This document shows, in pieces, positions 53,304 to 61,952 of a stretch of DNA of 64,000 nucleotides. This stretch comes from Pandoraea norimbergensis (GTDB taxonomy: Bacteria; Pseudomonadota; Gammaproteobacteria; Burkholderiales; Burkholderiaceae). The position numbers and the translations under genes are program-made. The DNA lies in contig NZ_CP013480.3 in the NCBI RefSeq assembly GCF_001465545.3, positions 124,001-188,000 on the forward strand. Direction: 5' to 3'. Each line of letters opens with the position of its first letter. Position 1 is the first letter of the stretch. The notes under the pieces were generated by a model. The model had not been told where the DNA came from and searched no databases. It saw only the letters and a program-made list of their open reading frames with translations.

Positions 53304-55565
53304 ATGATGCAACGCAAGCCGCTGGCCCTCGCGATGATGGCCCTCTTCGCAACGCCACTCGCCACCACCTTCGCTACGCCGGCGATGGCCCAAAGTACCG
53401 GTTCCAGTGCGTCTTCAAGCGCGCCTGCTACCGCCGGGGATGCTGCCGCTGCACCTGCTGCACCCGCCGCCAATGCGCCTGCCGCAGCGCTGCCGCAGAC
53501 CGAGGTATCCGGCACGTCGATTCGTGATGAATACCAACGCGATATGTCGACCGTCGGCGGCAAGGTGCCGACCGCCATTCGCGACATTCCGCAATCGGTG
53601 ACGGTCATCGACAAGGCCGTGATGCAGGCGCAGGGCGCGACTTCGTTCGCCGACGCGTTGCGCAATTCGCCGGCCATCACCATCGGCGGCGCAGAAGGCG
53701 GACAGATCGGCAACAACATCAACCTGCGCGGTTTCACGGCGCGCACCGACATTTATCTCGACGGTTTCCGCGACCGCGGCCAGTACTATCGCGACACGTT
53801 CTATCTCGACTCCATCGAAGTGCTGGAAGGCCCGTCGTCGATGCTGTTCGGCCGGGGTTCGACCGGTGGCGTCATCAATCAGGTGAGCAAGCAGGCCAAC
53901 CTCAAGCCGCTCAACGAAGTGTCGGGCACCATCGGCACCAACGACCGCTATCGCACGTCGTTCGACGTCAACCATCCGCTCTCCGATACGGCGGCGTTCC
54001 GTATCAACGGCTTCGCGCAAGACATTCACACGACGCGCGACGTGATGAGCAATCAGGACTTTGGCATTGCGCCCACGCTCAAGCTCGGCATCGGCACGCC
54101 GACGCAGATCACCCTGTCGGCGCTCATCGAGCATAACCACGACATGCCCGACTACGGCACCGTGGGGTATAACGGTCACCCGCTGCCGATCTCGAAGAAT
54201 CAGTTCTACGGCCTGACGACCGATCGCACGGTGCAGGACGTGATGAGCTTCTCGGCCAAGATCGAGCACAAGGTCGACGACAGCCTGAAGATTACCAACC
54301 AGACGCAATACAGCCGCTATGTGATCGATGCCGTCGAGACCGCGTCGCACGCGGTGGGCGTGCCCAACGGTTCGGGGGGCTTCACGACGCTGCCGACCGG
54401 GCAGACGGCGGGCATTCCGTCGTATTCGCTCGATCAACTCTGGGTGCAGTTGCAGAGTCACGACCGCAAGATCACCGACACGTCGCTCTATAACCAGACC
54501 GATGTCGTGAAGAAGTTCGACACGGGGCCGTTCAAGCACACGCTGATCGCCGGCGCGGAAGTCGGCCGCGACACGTACGAGAACCAGACGTATCTGCGCA
54601 CGGGTGCGGGGCAGGCGTCGGGCTATTTGGGCTGGATTCCGGCGAATAGCCAGGCGTACTACTCGAACCTGCCGAACGTGACGCAGACCACCGGCAACCT
54701 TGCGCAGGGCAGCGCAGAGTCGGTGGCGTTCTATGCGAACGACACGATCGAGCTGACCAAGCAGTGGAAACTCGTCGGCGGTTTGCGCTGGGATCGCTAC
54801 AAGGCGCAACTCTCGAACACGCTCAATGCGCCCGGCTACGCCACGCAGACCGTCAACTACACGAGCGTGCGTACGGGCCTGATCTATCAGCCGAGTGAAT
54901 CGCAGTCGTATTACTTCTCGTACGGCACGTCGTTCAACCCGTCGCTCGAACAGCTCACCGTCACGAACAACACGCAGGCACTGCCGCCCGAGACGAACCA
55001 GTCGTTCGAAGTGGGCAGCAAGTGGAACCTGTTCGACGACAATCTCTCGATCAACACCGCGCTGTTCCAGGTGACGCAGAACAACTCGCGCACGCAGACC
55101 GGCACGACCGGCGAGTACTCAGACGCGGGCAAGGTGCGCATTCGCGGCGCCGAGGTCGGCGTGACGGGCCACATCACCACGAACTGGCAGGTGATGGGCG
55201 GCTACATGTTCCTGAACTCGCAGGTGCTGCAAGCGAACGACGGCACGCAGGGCAATGTGCTTGCCAACACGCCGCGTCACTCGGTCACGTTGTGGTCGAC
55301 GTACACGCTGGGGCACTGGGAAGTGGGTGGCGGCATGAATTACATGTCGATGCGCTATGCGGCGAACACGAACCTGATTCGTGTGGGCGGCTACACGCGC
55401 TGGGACGCGACCGTGGCCTACCACCAGCCGAAGTACGATATCCGCCTCAACGTGCTGAACGTGTTCAACAAGAACTACTTCGACGCGTTGATTCCGTCGG
55501 ATGGCGGGCGTTCGGTGCCGGGCGTCGGGCGCACGGCGATGCTCACGGGTACGTACCGGTTCTGA
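53304..55565 (+). CDS. TonB-dependent siderophore receptor (catecholate, Fiu-like)
   Basis: 753-aa outer-membrane receptor. A signal peptide (ends ATPAMAQ near 30) and an Ala/Pro linker precede the plug domain (about 90-210: IPQSVTVIDKAVMQAQGATS, INLRGFTARTDIYLDGFRDR, GPSSMLFGRGSTGGVINQVS). The 22-strand barrel ends in the C-terminal TGTYRF with terminal Phe. The FRDRGQYYRDTF and piuC context is typical of Fiu/PiuA/CirA-type catecholate receptors. It imports ferric siderophores with TonB energy. Confidence 0.92.
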   Translation: MMQRKPLALAMMALFATPLATTFATPAMAQSTGSSASSSAPATAGDAAAAPAAPAANAPAAALPQTEVSGTSIRDEYQRDMSTVGGKVPTAIRDIPQSVTVIDKAVMQAQGATSFADALRNSPAITIGGAEGGQIGNNINLRGFTARTDIYLDGFRDRGQYYRDTFYLDSIEVLEGPSSMLFGRGSTGGVINQVSKQANLKPLNEVSGTIGTNDRYRTSFDVNHPLSDTAAFRINGFAQDIHTTRDVMSNQDFGIAPTLKLGIGTPTQITLSALIEHNHDMPDYGTVGYNGHPLPISKNQFYGLTTDRTVQDVMSFSAKIEHKVDDSLKITNQTQYSRYVIDAVETASHAVGVPNGSGGFTTLPTGQTAGIPSYSLDQLWVQLQSHDRKITDTSLYNQTDVVKKFDTGPFKHTLIAGAEVGRDTYENQTYLRTGAGQASGYLGWIPANSQAYYSNLPNVTQTTGNLAQGSAESVAFYANDTIELTKQWKLVGGLRWDRYKAQLSNTLNAPGYATQTVNYTSVRTGLIYQPSESQSYYFSYGTSFNPSLEQLTVTNNTQALPPETNQSFEVGSKWNLFDDNLSINTALFQVTQNNSRTQTGTTGEYSDAGKVRIRGAEVGVTGHITTNWQVMGGYMFLNSQVLQANDGTQGNVLANTPRHSVTLWSTYTLGHWEVGGGMNYMSMRYAANTNLIRVGGYTRWDATVAYHQPKYDIRLNVLNVFNKNYFDALIPSDGGRSVPGVGRTAMLTGTYRF

Positions 55566-55730
55566 TGGTGATGGCGTCGCCCGCGGGTCCGGTCGCCTTC
55601 ACGGCTTGATCCATCGCAAGCGGGCGGCCGCCGCGCTGGCCGGCGCCGGTCAAAATGACGGACAATACGAGGCGCGAGCCGGCGTTGTCGCCGCGCTCGC
55701 GCCTTGCTATTTCACGAGGGATGCCCGCCG

Positions 55731-56417
55731 ATGTTGCTGCATGTGCCAAATGTTCTCAGCCCCGATCAGGTGCGCTGGGTGCGCGCCAAACTGGATAACG
55801 CCGGAGATGCCTGGGTGGACGGGCTGGCCACGGCCGGCTATCAGGGCGCGCCCGTCAAACAGAATCAGCAGATCGACGAACGCTCGGCCATCGCGCGGGA
55901 GTTGGGTGACGTGATTCTCGGCGCGCTCGAACGCCATCCGCTTTTCATCAGTGCCGCGTTGCCGAACAAGGTCTATGCGCCGATGTTCAACCGCTACGGC
56001 GAAGGCATGCACTTCGGCAATCACGTCGACGGGGCGATTCGTCTGCAACCGGGCAGCGGCATGCGTATTCGCACGGACGTCTCGGCCACGCTGTTTCTCG
56101 CGAACCCTGATGAATACGACGGCGGCGAACTGGTGATCGAAGACCAGTACGGCGCGCATCAGGTGAAGCTGCCGGCGGGCGATATGGTGCTGTACCCGGC
56201 GACGAGTCTGCATCGCGTGAACGCGATCACACGCGGCTCGCGCGTGGGCTGCTTCTTCTGGGTGCAAAGCCTGGTGAAGGACGACACGCAGCGCACACTG
56301 CTCTTCGATATGGACAACGCGATCCAGCGGCTCAATTCATCCGACGCGGACGAGACCGCACGCCGCACGCTGATCGGTTGTTATCACAACCTGCTGCGGA
56401 TCTGGAGCGAGACCTGA
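55731..56417 (+). CDS. piuC: Fe(II)/2-oxoglutarate dioxygenase, PiuC/YbiX family
   Basis: 228 aa; begins [20 protein letters not shown], as in PiuC. The iron ligands are His and Asp in GNHVDGAI and a distal His in [13 protein letters not shown], whose Arg binds 2-oxoglutarate. AYQGAPVKxN-like [12 protein letters not shown] is also typical. Members accompany catecholate receptors and are thought to process siderophore-like ligands. It probably shares the receptor transcript (165-base gap). Confidence 0.9.
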   Translation: MLLHVPNVLSPDQVRWVRAKLDNAGDAWVDGLATAGYQGAPVKQNQQIDERSAIARELGDVILGALERHPLFISAALPNKVYAPMFNRYGEGMHFGNHVDGAIRLQPGSGMRIRTDVSATLFLANPDEYDGGELVIEDQYGAHQVKLPAGDMVLYPATSLHRVNAITRGSRVGCFFWVQSLVKDDTQRTLLFDMDNAIQRLNSSDADETARRTLIGCYHNLLRIWSET

Positions 56418-56434
56418 GCCGCGCGGCGCACGGG

Positions 56435-56472
56435 TTCGCCAGTGCGCCAGTGCGCCAGTTCGCCAGTTCGCC
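56435..56472. repeat. 8-bp tandem repeat
   Basis: About 4.75 copies of TTCGCCAG/TGCGCCAG lie 18 bases after the piuC stop. It is intergenic, so any copy change would affect only spacing or mRNA ends. Confidence 0.8.
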
Positions 56473-56479
56473 GATCCAT

Positions 56480-56510
56480 AAAAAACGCCCGGTCCCAATG
56501 GACCGGGCGT
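56480..56510 (-). terminator. Intrinsic terminator of the Spy-like gene
   Basis: A perfect 11-bp stem (ACGCCCGGTCC / GGACCGGGCGT) with a 4-base loop is followed on the minus strand by a run of six T. It serves the leftward gene at 56572 and may stop piuC transcripts as well. Confidence 0.85.
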
Positions 56511-56571
56511 GTCACGAAGCGCCGGACTGTCGCGTCCGGCTGCGCTGGCCTCGCGCTTATTGTTACTGGAG

Positions 56572-57135
56572 TTACTGAGCAGCCGGCGGCGTCGCTGCCG
56601 GGGCGCCCTGGGCACCCTTGTGCATCTGCTGGCGATGTTGCATGGCCTTGTCGTGCCAGTCTTTCATCTTGGCCCAGCGTGCCTTGATGGCGCTGCTCAC
56701 GAGGGTCTTCTGAGCGTCATCCAGACCGTTGTAAACATTCAACCAGGCATCCTCGGTCTGGCTGCGAAGCTGACGGTTCTGATCGAATTCCTTCTCGCGG
56801 GCGGCGCGCATGCCAGCCAGATCGAGAATCTTCTGATCCTTCGCCTGCATCATCGACTGACGCAATTGCTGGCCGTTCTGGCGCATCGCGTCATGGTTCT
56901 GCTTCGACGTGGCCACCGCTTGCTGCCAGGCTTGTTCCTGTTGCGGGTTGAGCTTCAGTTGGTCATGCAACTTCTTGATGTCGCCCAGCCCCCACGGACC
57001 GTGACCGCCGCGCATGTGGTGCATTGCGGCTTGCGGACCCGTGGCCGGCGCGGTGGCGTCGGCGGCATGGGCAATGCCAAACATCGAAGTGGCGACGAGG
57101 ACAGCCGACGCGGCGGCGATCTTCAGTTTGCGCAT
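56572..57135 (-). CDS. Spy/CpxP family periplasmic chaperone
   Basis: 187 aa; AGGAG about 8 bases upstream of ATG 57135. A signal peptide ends at AHAAD near 25. Helical LTxxQ-type motifs are LNPQQEQAWQ (near 65) and LDDAQKTLV (near 140). Gln/Met/His-rich segments (AMHHMRGGHG, MQHRQQMHKG) could bind metals. Members are ATP-independent refolding chaperones or CpxP-like stress sensors in the periplasm. Confidence 0.82.
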   Translation of the reverse strand: MRKLKIAAASAVLVATSMFGIAHAADATAPATGPQAAMHHMRGGHGPWGLGDIKKLHDQLKLNPQQEQAWQQAVATSKQNHDAMRQNGQQLRQSMMQAKDQKILDLAGMRAAREKEFDQNRQLRSQTEDAWLNVYNGLDDAQKTLVSSAIKARWAKMKDWHDKAMQHRQQMHKGAQGAPAATPPAAQ

Positions 57136-57378
57136 GGTGTTGACTCCTGTTGATACTGCCGGAATTGGCATTTTCAGAGTAAGTCATCGCCCCGCTGAAC
57201 AGGTTGCAAAGTGCAACGGCCGTATTACTCGACGTTACCAGCGCCCGCTTTCGCAATATTCCGAAACGACTCGGCCCGCCTATGTCGTTGGTGTTCGACA
57301 GAGGCGGGCCGTTGTGAAGTTCACGTGACAGCGAGTGACGCTTTCAGTTCCCCACGTTCAGACTTGTTCAGGGTTTGC

Positions 57379-57786
57379 TCAATCCCACGCGCCGCGGCCA
57401 CCCGACACGCTGTAGCGACCCGCGCCGAAGAGAATCACGCACAGGCCCATGAACAGATAGAAGCCTTGCAGTTCGAGTGCCCAGCCGCCGGTCTTCGACA
57501 GTTCGCCGAGTTGGCTCAGGTGCACCAGTGAGAAAGCGACGAGCATGTTGCCCACCACAAGCACGCCGCCCAGACGGGTCAGCACGCCGAGAATCAACAG
57601 TACCGGTGCGAGAACTTCGCCCAGATAGGCACCGTAAGCGAGAAAACTCGGCAAGCCATGCGACGTGATCATGCCTTCGATGAATCCGACGCCGTTGATC
57701 ACTTTGCTCACGCCGTGAAACAGCAGCAGGATACCGAGGGTAAGACGCAGGATCAGTTTGCCAAGATCGTCTTTGGTGCTCTGCAT
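57379..57786 (-). CDS. DoxX family membrane protein
   Basis: 135 aa with four hydrophobic helices: LGKLILRLTLGILLLFHGVS, GAYLGEVLAPVLLILGVL, LGGVLVVGNMLVAFSLVH and GFYLFMGLCVILFG. This is the DoxX/YqjF layout. AAGGAG about 8 bases upstream fixes ATG 57786. Members are inner-membrane proteins linked to oxidative stress, but the activity is unclear. It stands alone. Confidence 0.87.
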   Translation of the reverse strand: MQSTKDDLGKLILRLTLGILLLFHGVSKVINGVGFIEGMITSHGLPSFLAYGAYLGEVLAPVLLILGVLTRLGGVLVVGNMLVAFSLVHLSQLGELSKTGGWALELQGFYLFMGLCVILFGAGRYSVSGGRGAWD

Positions 57787-58160
57787 AGTAAGGCTCCTTC
57801 CTTTCTTGCGGATGTGCGCAACGGGGGCTGATGGGTTCGGGGTTCGGTCGACGCGCTCAGCAGGGCGGCGCGCCGTGCAAATCGGCACCACTGTATCAAA
57901 TCGTTACCGCGCTGTCTGCGGGACTCCCAACCTTTTCAGGCACTTGGCAAGAATTACCGCCGGCCTGGGGATTACAGCCTGTTACTTTTGCGGCGACGCC
58001 GTTACACGGCGGCTGTCGGCGGGCGGGCGCCGGGCCACGTTATTCGCCTTAAGGACACGGCAAACGATCGGCAATCCCGCCGACGGTACCGGGCCCCGAC
58101 CGGCATCAGGCCGACGCGGTGCGCCAGCGGCCCACCGCGCAAGCAAATAAGGAATCCATC
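57787..58160. other. Intergenic region, no gene seen
   Basis: 374 bases between divergent doxX and the repeat-protein gene. It includes a GC-rich dyad GCGGCGACGCCGTTACACGG near 57990 and otherwise only presumed promoters. Confidence 0.5.
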
Positions 58161-58757
58161 ATGAACGTTCGTAAAACTCTTATCCTGAGCGCCGTGACCG
58201 TTGCCCTCGGTGGTGTGTTCGCCGGGCAAGCCTTCGCTCAGAGCACCGCGACCGAAACCTCGCGCGACATCAACCAGCAGCAACGCATCGAGAACGGTCT
58301 GAAGAGCGGCCAGTTGAGCACCAAGGAAGCGTCGAGTCTGGAGAAGGGCGAGGCCAAGATCGATCGCATGCAAGCGCACGCCGATCACACCGGTGACACG
58401 GCCGCACAGAAGGCCCGCATCGCTGCGGCGCAGAATCATGAAAGTGCCAAGATCGCGCAGGCCAAGAGCAACGGCGTTGTGGCCAACCCGAATTCCAAGT
58501 CGTCTGAGCGGATGCAGGCCGACGTGCAACGCAACGTGAATCAGCAGAAGCGCATCGCTCAGGGGCAGGCCGCAGGCACGCTCAACAACCATCAGGTCGG
58601 CAGTCTCGAGCACGGTCAGGCGCATGTCGATACCGCTGAAGCGCACGCGGGCAAGAACGGCCACGTGAGCACGGGCGAGCAAGCTGGCATTCAACACAAG
58701 GAAAACCACCAGAGCAACCGCATCCGTCAGGACAAGACGAACGGATCGAACGGATAA
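58161..58757 (+). CDS. Secreted protein with duplicated 70-residue module
   Basis: 198 aa; AAGGA about 9 bases upstream. A signal peptide ends at GQAFAQ near 26. The mature protein is two homologous modules. The first opens INQQQRIENGLKSGQLSTKE and the second VNQQKRIAQGQAAGTLNNHQ. Each then has a SSLEKGEA/GSLEHGQA segment and an Ala/His/Gln/Lys-rich helix ending NHES or NHQS. It is highly hydrophilic, probably periplasmic and helical. Function unknown; similar repeat proteins occur in Burkholderiaceae. Confidence 0.8.
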   Translation: MNVRKTLILSAVTVALGGVFAGQAFAQSTATETSRDINQQQRIENGLKSGQLSTKEASSLEKGEAKIDRMQAHADHTGDTAAQKARIAAAQNHESAKIAQAKSNGVVANPNSKSSERMQADVQRNVNQQKRIAQGQAAGTLNNHQVGSLEHGQAHVDTAEAHAGKNGHVSTGEQAGIQHKENHQSNRIRQDKTNGSNG

Positions 58758-58841
58758 GGGGCTGCGCCCCGGTCAAGCGGCCTTGGCTTCACGGGTCCGC
58801 CAAAACCACACGCACGCGCGGTACTGACGCGGTATTGAAAG

Positions 58842-58890
58842 AAGCGCCATCAAAAGGCGCTTGCGCCACCCCTCACCGGGTGGCGCTTTT
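58842..58890 (+). terminator. Tandem hairpins, intrinsic terminator
   Basis: A 7-bp hairpin (AAGCGCC / GGCGCTT, 58842-58862) is followed at once by a 9-bp one (GCGCCACCC / GGGTGGCGC, 58863-58886) ending in TTTT. It terminates the repeat-protein gene. Confidence 0.75.
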
Positions 58891-58972
58891 GTTCTGGGGC
58901 ACGGCGTCTATCCGGTTGGGGCTATCATCGTCGTCACGAACTCAACAACGATTCACGACAAGGATGATCAGG

Positions 58973-59374
58973 ATGGAGCTGGTGCAAGCGCAGAAGATGC
59001 TCGAAGAACTCGTCTCGCCTTGGGTGCGGCAACTGAATTTGCAGGTCGTGGCGACGGGGGCCGAACAAAGCGAGTTGCGTCTGCCATTTGACGCGGCGTT
59101 CAAACATGGCGGCGGCGTCATCTGCGGTCAGGTGTTCATGGCGGTGGCCGATACGGCGATGGTCGTGGCGTTGTCGGCGGCGCTTGGCGGCTTTCAACCG
59201 ATGACAACGGTCACGTTGAACACGCAATTCATGCGCCCCGTGACGCAAGGCGATCTGCGCGTGATTGCGCGCATTCTGCGCCGGGGCAAGAATCTGGTGT
59301 TCGGCGAGATCGAGATTTTCGACGCGTCCGGCAAGATGGCGGTGCACGCGACGACGACGTATGCGTTGCTCTGA
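58973..59374 (+). CDS. PaaI family hot-dog thioesterase
   Basis: 133 aa. The PaaI/YigI-type signature HGGGVICGQVFMAVADTAM (about 42-60) carries the catalytic Asp/Gly region. TVTLNTQFMRPVTQGDLRVI is the typical second strand. AAGGA about 8 bases upstream favours ATG 58973 over 58964. It hydrolyses an acyl-CoA, with unknown specificity. It may be co-transcribed with the patatin gene 42 bases downstream. Confidence 0.85.
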   Translation: MELVQAQKMLEELVSPWVRQLNLQVVATGAEQSELRLPFDAAFKHGGGVICGQVFMAVADTAMVVALSAALGGFQPMTTVTLNTQFMRPVTQGDLRVIARILRRGKNLVFGEIEIFDASGKMAVHATTTYALL

Positions 59375-59416
59375 GCGCGATATCGGCAGACGTAACGGCA
59401 CGGCGGGGAGGCTACG

Positions 59417-60265
59417 GTGTTCGATCAGATCGTATTTGCCGGCGGCGGCAATCGCTGCTGGTGGCAGGCGGGGTTCTGGGAGCGGGTGACGCGCGAGGTG
59501 CCGTTGCAACCGCGCGTCATTGCCGGTATTTCGGCCGGGGCTGCCACGGCCTGCATGCTGCACATGCGCGCGTCGGATTGGGTGATGGATTACTACCGGC
59601 AAGCGCTCGCCGGCAATCGCAAGAACGCCTATTGGGGCAACCTGCTGCGGCGTGAGCGCGTGTTTCCGCATTACCGGATCTACCGTCAGGCATTGCTCGA
59701 CATTTACGACGGTCAGTTGGAGAAGCTGGCCTCCGGGCCGGAGATTCGCGTGGGGGTTTCGCACATCCCGCGTTGGCTCGGGCCGAGATCGGCGACGGCA
59801 GCGGGTCTCGTGGCGTACAACATCGATAAACACGTGCGGCGCACGCTGCACCCGACACTTGCGCGGCAACTGGGGTTTCGACCCGAGTTTGTCCGGGCGC
59901 AGGATTGTGCGACGACGTCGGATCTGGCCGATCTGATGTTGCAGTCGTCGTGCACGCCGCCGTTCACGCCGATCTTGCGGCGAGGCGGCCGGGCGGTGCT
60001 CGATGGCGGCATGGTAGATAACGTGCCCGTCGATGCTTTGGATGCAACGCCGGGGCAGGTGTTAGTGCTGGTGACGCGGCGTTATCCGCGTCCGCAGATT
60101 TTCACGCAGCATCACGCGGGGCAGGACCGGCTGTATGTGCAGCCGTCCGTGCCGGTGCCGATTTCGAGTTGGGATTACACGCGGCCCGACATGATGGGGC
60201 CGGCGTATGACCTTGGCAGAAAGGATGGCGAGACGTTCCTGCGCCATCTGGAGACGCTGGGGTAA
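59417..60265 (+). CDS. Patatin-like phospholipase
   Basis: 282 aa. The Ser-Asp dyad is intact: oxyanion loop GGGNR (9-13), nucleophile elbow GISAG (Ser near 39) and DGG with the catalytic Asp near 196. It starts at GTG 59417, supported by GGGGAGG 5 bases upstream. It has no signal peptide or export machinery, so it probably acts as a cytoplasmic lipid acyl hydrolase. Confidence 0.86.
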   Translation: MFDQIVFAGGGNRCWWQAGFWERVTREVPLQPRVIAGISAGAATACMLHMRASDWVMDYYRQALAGNRKNAYWGNLLRRERVFPHYRIYRQALLDIYDGQLEKLASGPEIRVGVSHIPRWLGPRSATAAGLVAYNIDKHVRRTLHPTLARQLGFRPEFVRAQDCATTSDLADLMLQSSCTPPFTPILRRGGRAVLDGGMVDNVPVDALDATPGQVLVLVTRRYPRPQIFTQHHAGQDRLYVQPSVPVPISSWDYTRPDMMGPAYDLGRKDGETFLRHLETLG

Positions 60266-60361
60266 CGGGTGAGCGGGGCAACATCCCGCGCCGCAAGAAG
60301 GCGTTGCCGGGGTCGTCAGATTTGCTGCCTCCGCCGAACCCGCCTCCCGATTACCGTTCGC

Positions 60362-61372
60362 TTAGCGCCCGAAGCCCAGCAACGCGGCCGGGTTCGCCAC
60401 ATGCGCGCGGTCGCCGTTCAGGAAGTCGACGATGTTCTGGAACGCCACCCGGAAGTACAGCTCGTAGCTTTCGTGCTCGACGTAGCCGATGTGCGGCGTG
60501 CAGACGCAGTTCTCGAGGCGCAGCAGCGGGTTGCCTTGCAGAATCGGCTCGCTCTCGAAGACGTCGATGGCCGCCATGCCGGGGCGTCCGCGATTGAGCG
60601 CCGTGATAAGGCCGTTCTCTTCCACCAGTTCGGCGCGGCTCGTGTTCACGAAGAGCGCCGTCGGCTTCATCTGCTGAAGGTCTTCGAGTTTGACGATGTG
60701 ACGCGTCTCGTCGTTCAGGCGCAGATGCACCGAAAGCACATCGCTTTGCGTGAAGAGTTCTTCCTTGCTGTCTGCCACGCGCAGACCATCGGCCGCCGCC
60801 GCTGCGCGCGAGCCTTCGCGACCCCAAACCATCACTTCCATGCCGAAGGCTTTCGCGTAGCCCGCGACGAGCTTGCCGATCTTGCCGTAGCCCCAGAGCC
60901 CGAGCGTCTGACCACGCAGCACCTGACCGAGACCGAAGTTCGGCGGCATGCTCGACGACTTCAGGCCCGACTGTTGCCAGGCGCCGTGCTTGAGGCTGGA
61001 GACATATTGGGGAATGCGGCGCTGGGCCGCCATGATCAGCGCCCAGGTGAGTTCGGCGGGGGCTGTGGGGGAGCCGACACCTTCGAGCACGGCCACACCG
61101 CGCGCAGTGCAGGCGTCGATGTCAATGTGATTGCCGGCGCGTCCGGTCTGACTGATGACGCGCAGACGCGGCAGTTTGTCGATGAGCTGGGCGGTGATTG
61201 CCGTGCGTTCGCGAATCAGTACCAGCACCTCGGCTTCGCCGATACGGGCGCTGAGCTGGCCGACGCCCTTGACAGTGTTATTGAAGACTTTGACGTCGTG
61301 TCCGGCGAGCAGGGAAAAGCAGTCGAGCTTGCGAACGGCATCCTGATAGTCGTCGAGAATGGCAATTTTCAT
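60362..61372 (-). CDS. D-2-hydroxyacid dehydrogenase family protein
   Basis: 336 aa starting MKIAILDDYQDAVRKLDCFS. The NAD loop is LGLWGYGKIGKLVAGYAKAF (GxGxxG). The catalytic Arg lies in FVNTSRAELV, and the catalytic His in TPHIGYVE. QTGRAGNHIDIDACTARGVA marks the SerA/phosphoglycerate-dehydrogenase-like group. No ribosome site is obvious before ATG 61372, but the fold starts exactly here. The substrate is unknown. Confidence 0.87.
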   Translation of the reverse strand: MKIAILDDYQDAVRKLDCFSLLAGHDVKVFNNTVKGVGQLSARIGEAEVLVLIRERTAITAQLIDKLPRLRVISQTGRAGNHIDIDACTARGVAVLEGVGSPTAPAELTWALIMAAQRRIPQYVSSLKHGAWQQSGLKSSSMPPNFGLGQVLRGQTLGLWGYGKIGKLVAGYAKAFGMEVMVWGREGSRAAAAADGLRVADSKEELFTQSDVLSVHLRLNDETRHIVKLEDLQQMKPTALFVNTSRAELVEENGLITALNRGRPGMAAIDVFESEPILQGNPLLRLENCVCTPHIGYVEHESYELYFRVAFQNIVDFLNGDRAHVANPAALLGFGR

Positions 61373-61952
61373 GGCAAAGCGTAATCGGTTCCGCGCCCGG
61401 CTTGTGGGCCGCGCGCTGACGTAACAGTTGTCGGAGGCCGCCATGTTCGGCGGGCGCACTGGTCGTTGACTCGGCTGGCGCCTATCCGGCAAAACCCGGA
61501 CAAAAACCGGGCAAAACCCGCACCAGCCTTGTTGCGACGCAGCACCGGCGCGATTTGCGCGGTGGTATGCTGACGCCTCGTTTTGCATAGTATGGCAGGT
61601 GTCCTGGCAACCATGGCGAAACCGCCCAAACACGATGGCAAAAAATCGAACCCACCCCGCAAAAGCAAGTCGGAACTGGTGAGCGAGACGCCTGCTGCGC
61701 ACCTACCCGTGCGCATGTTGCCCCCTGCCTTCCCGCGTGTGCTGCACGTTGTGCGGCATGCTCAATATTTCACGCGGCCCGTGCCGGTGGGCGCCGGATT
61801 TTCCGGTGCACATGGCAAGCGCCGGGACCTTGTTGCGCGTCCGGTATCCCCAACCGGTCGTGCTGTCCCGGCGTGCCGACACCCAGCGGTGCCCGCGCGA
61901 CGAACGCTCTGCGTTCGCCCCGATTTACCGACTCTGCATGGAGACAACCCCC
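61373..61952. other. Divergent intergenic region before pckG
   Basis: 580 bases. It holds a direct repeat GGCAAAACCCG at 61488-61498 and 61510-61520 and presumably the promoters of both flanking genes. Frames crossing it are weak and look like shadows. Confidence 0.5.

Noticed and set aside
56435..56472. CRISPR array
   Set aside because: The unit is 8 bp without spacers and no cas genes are present.
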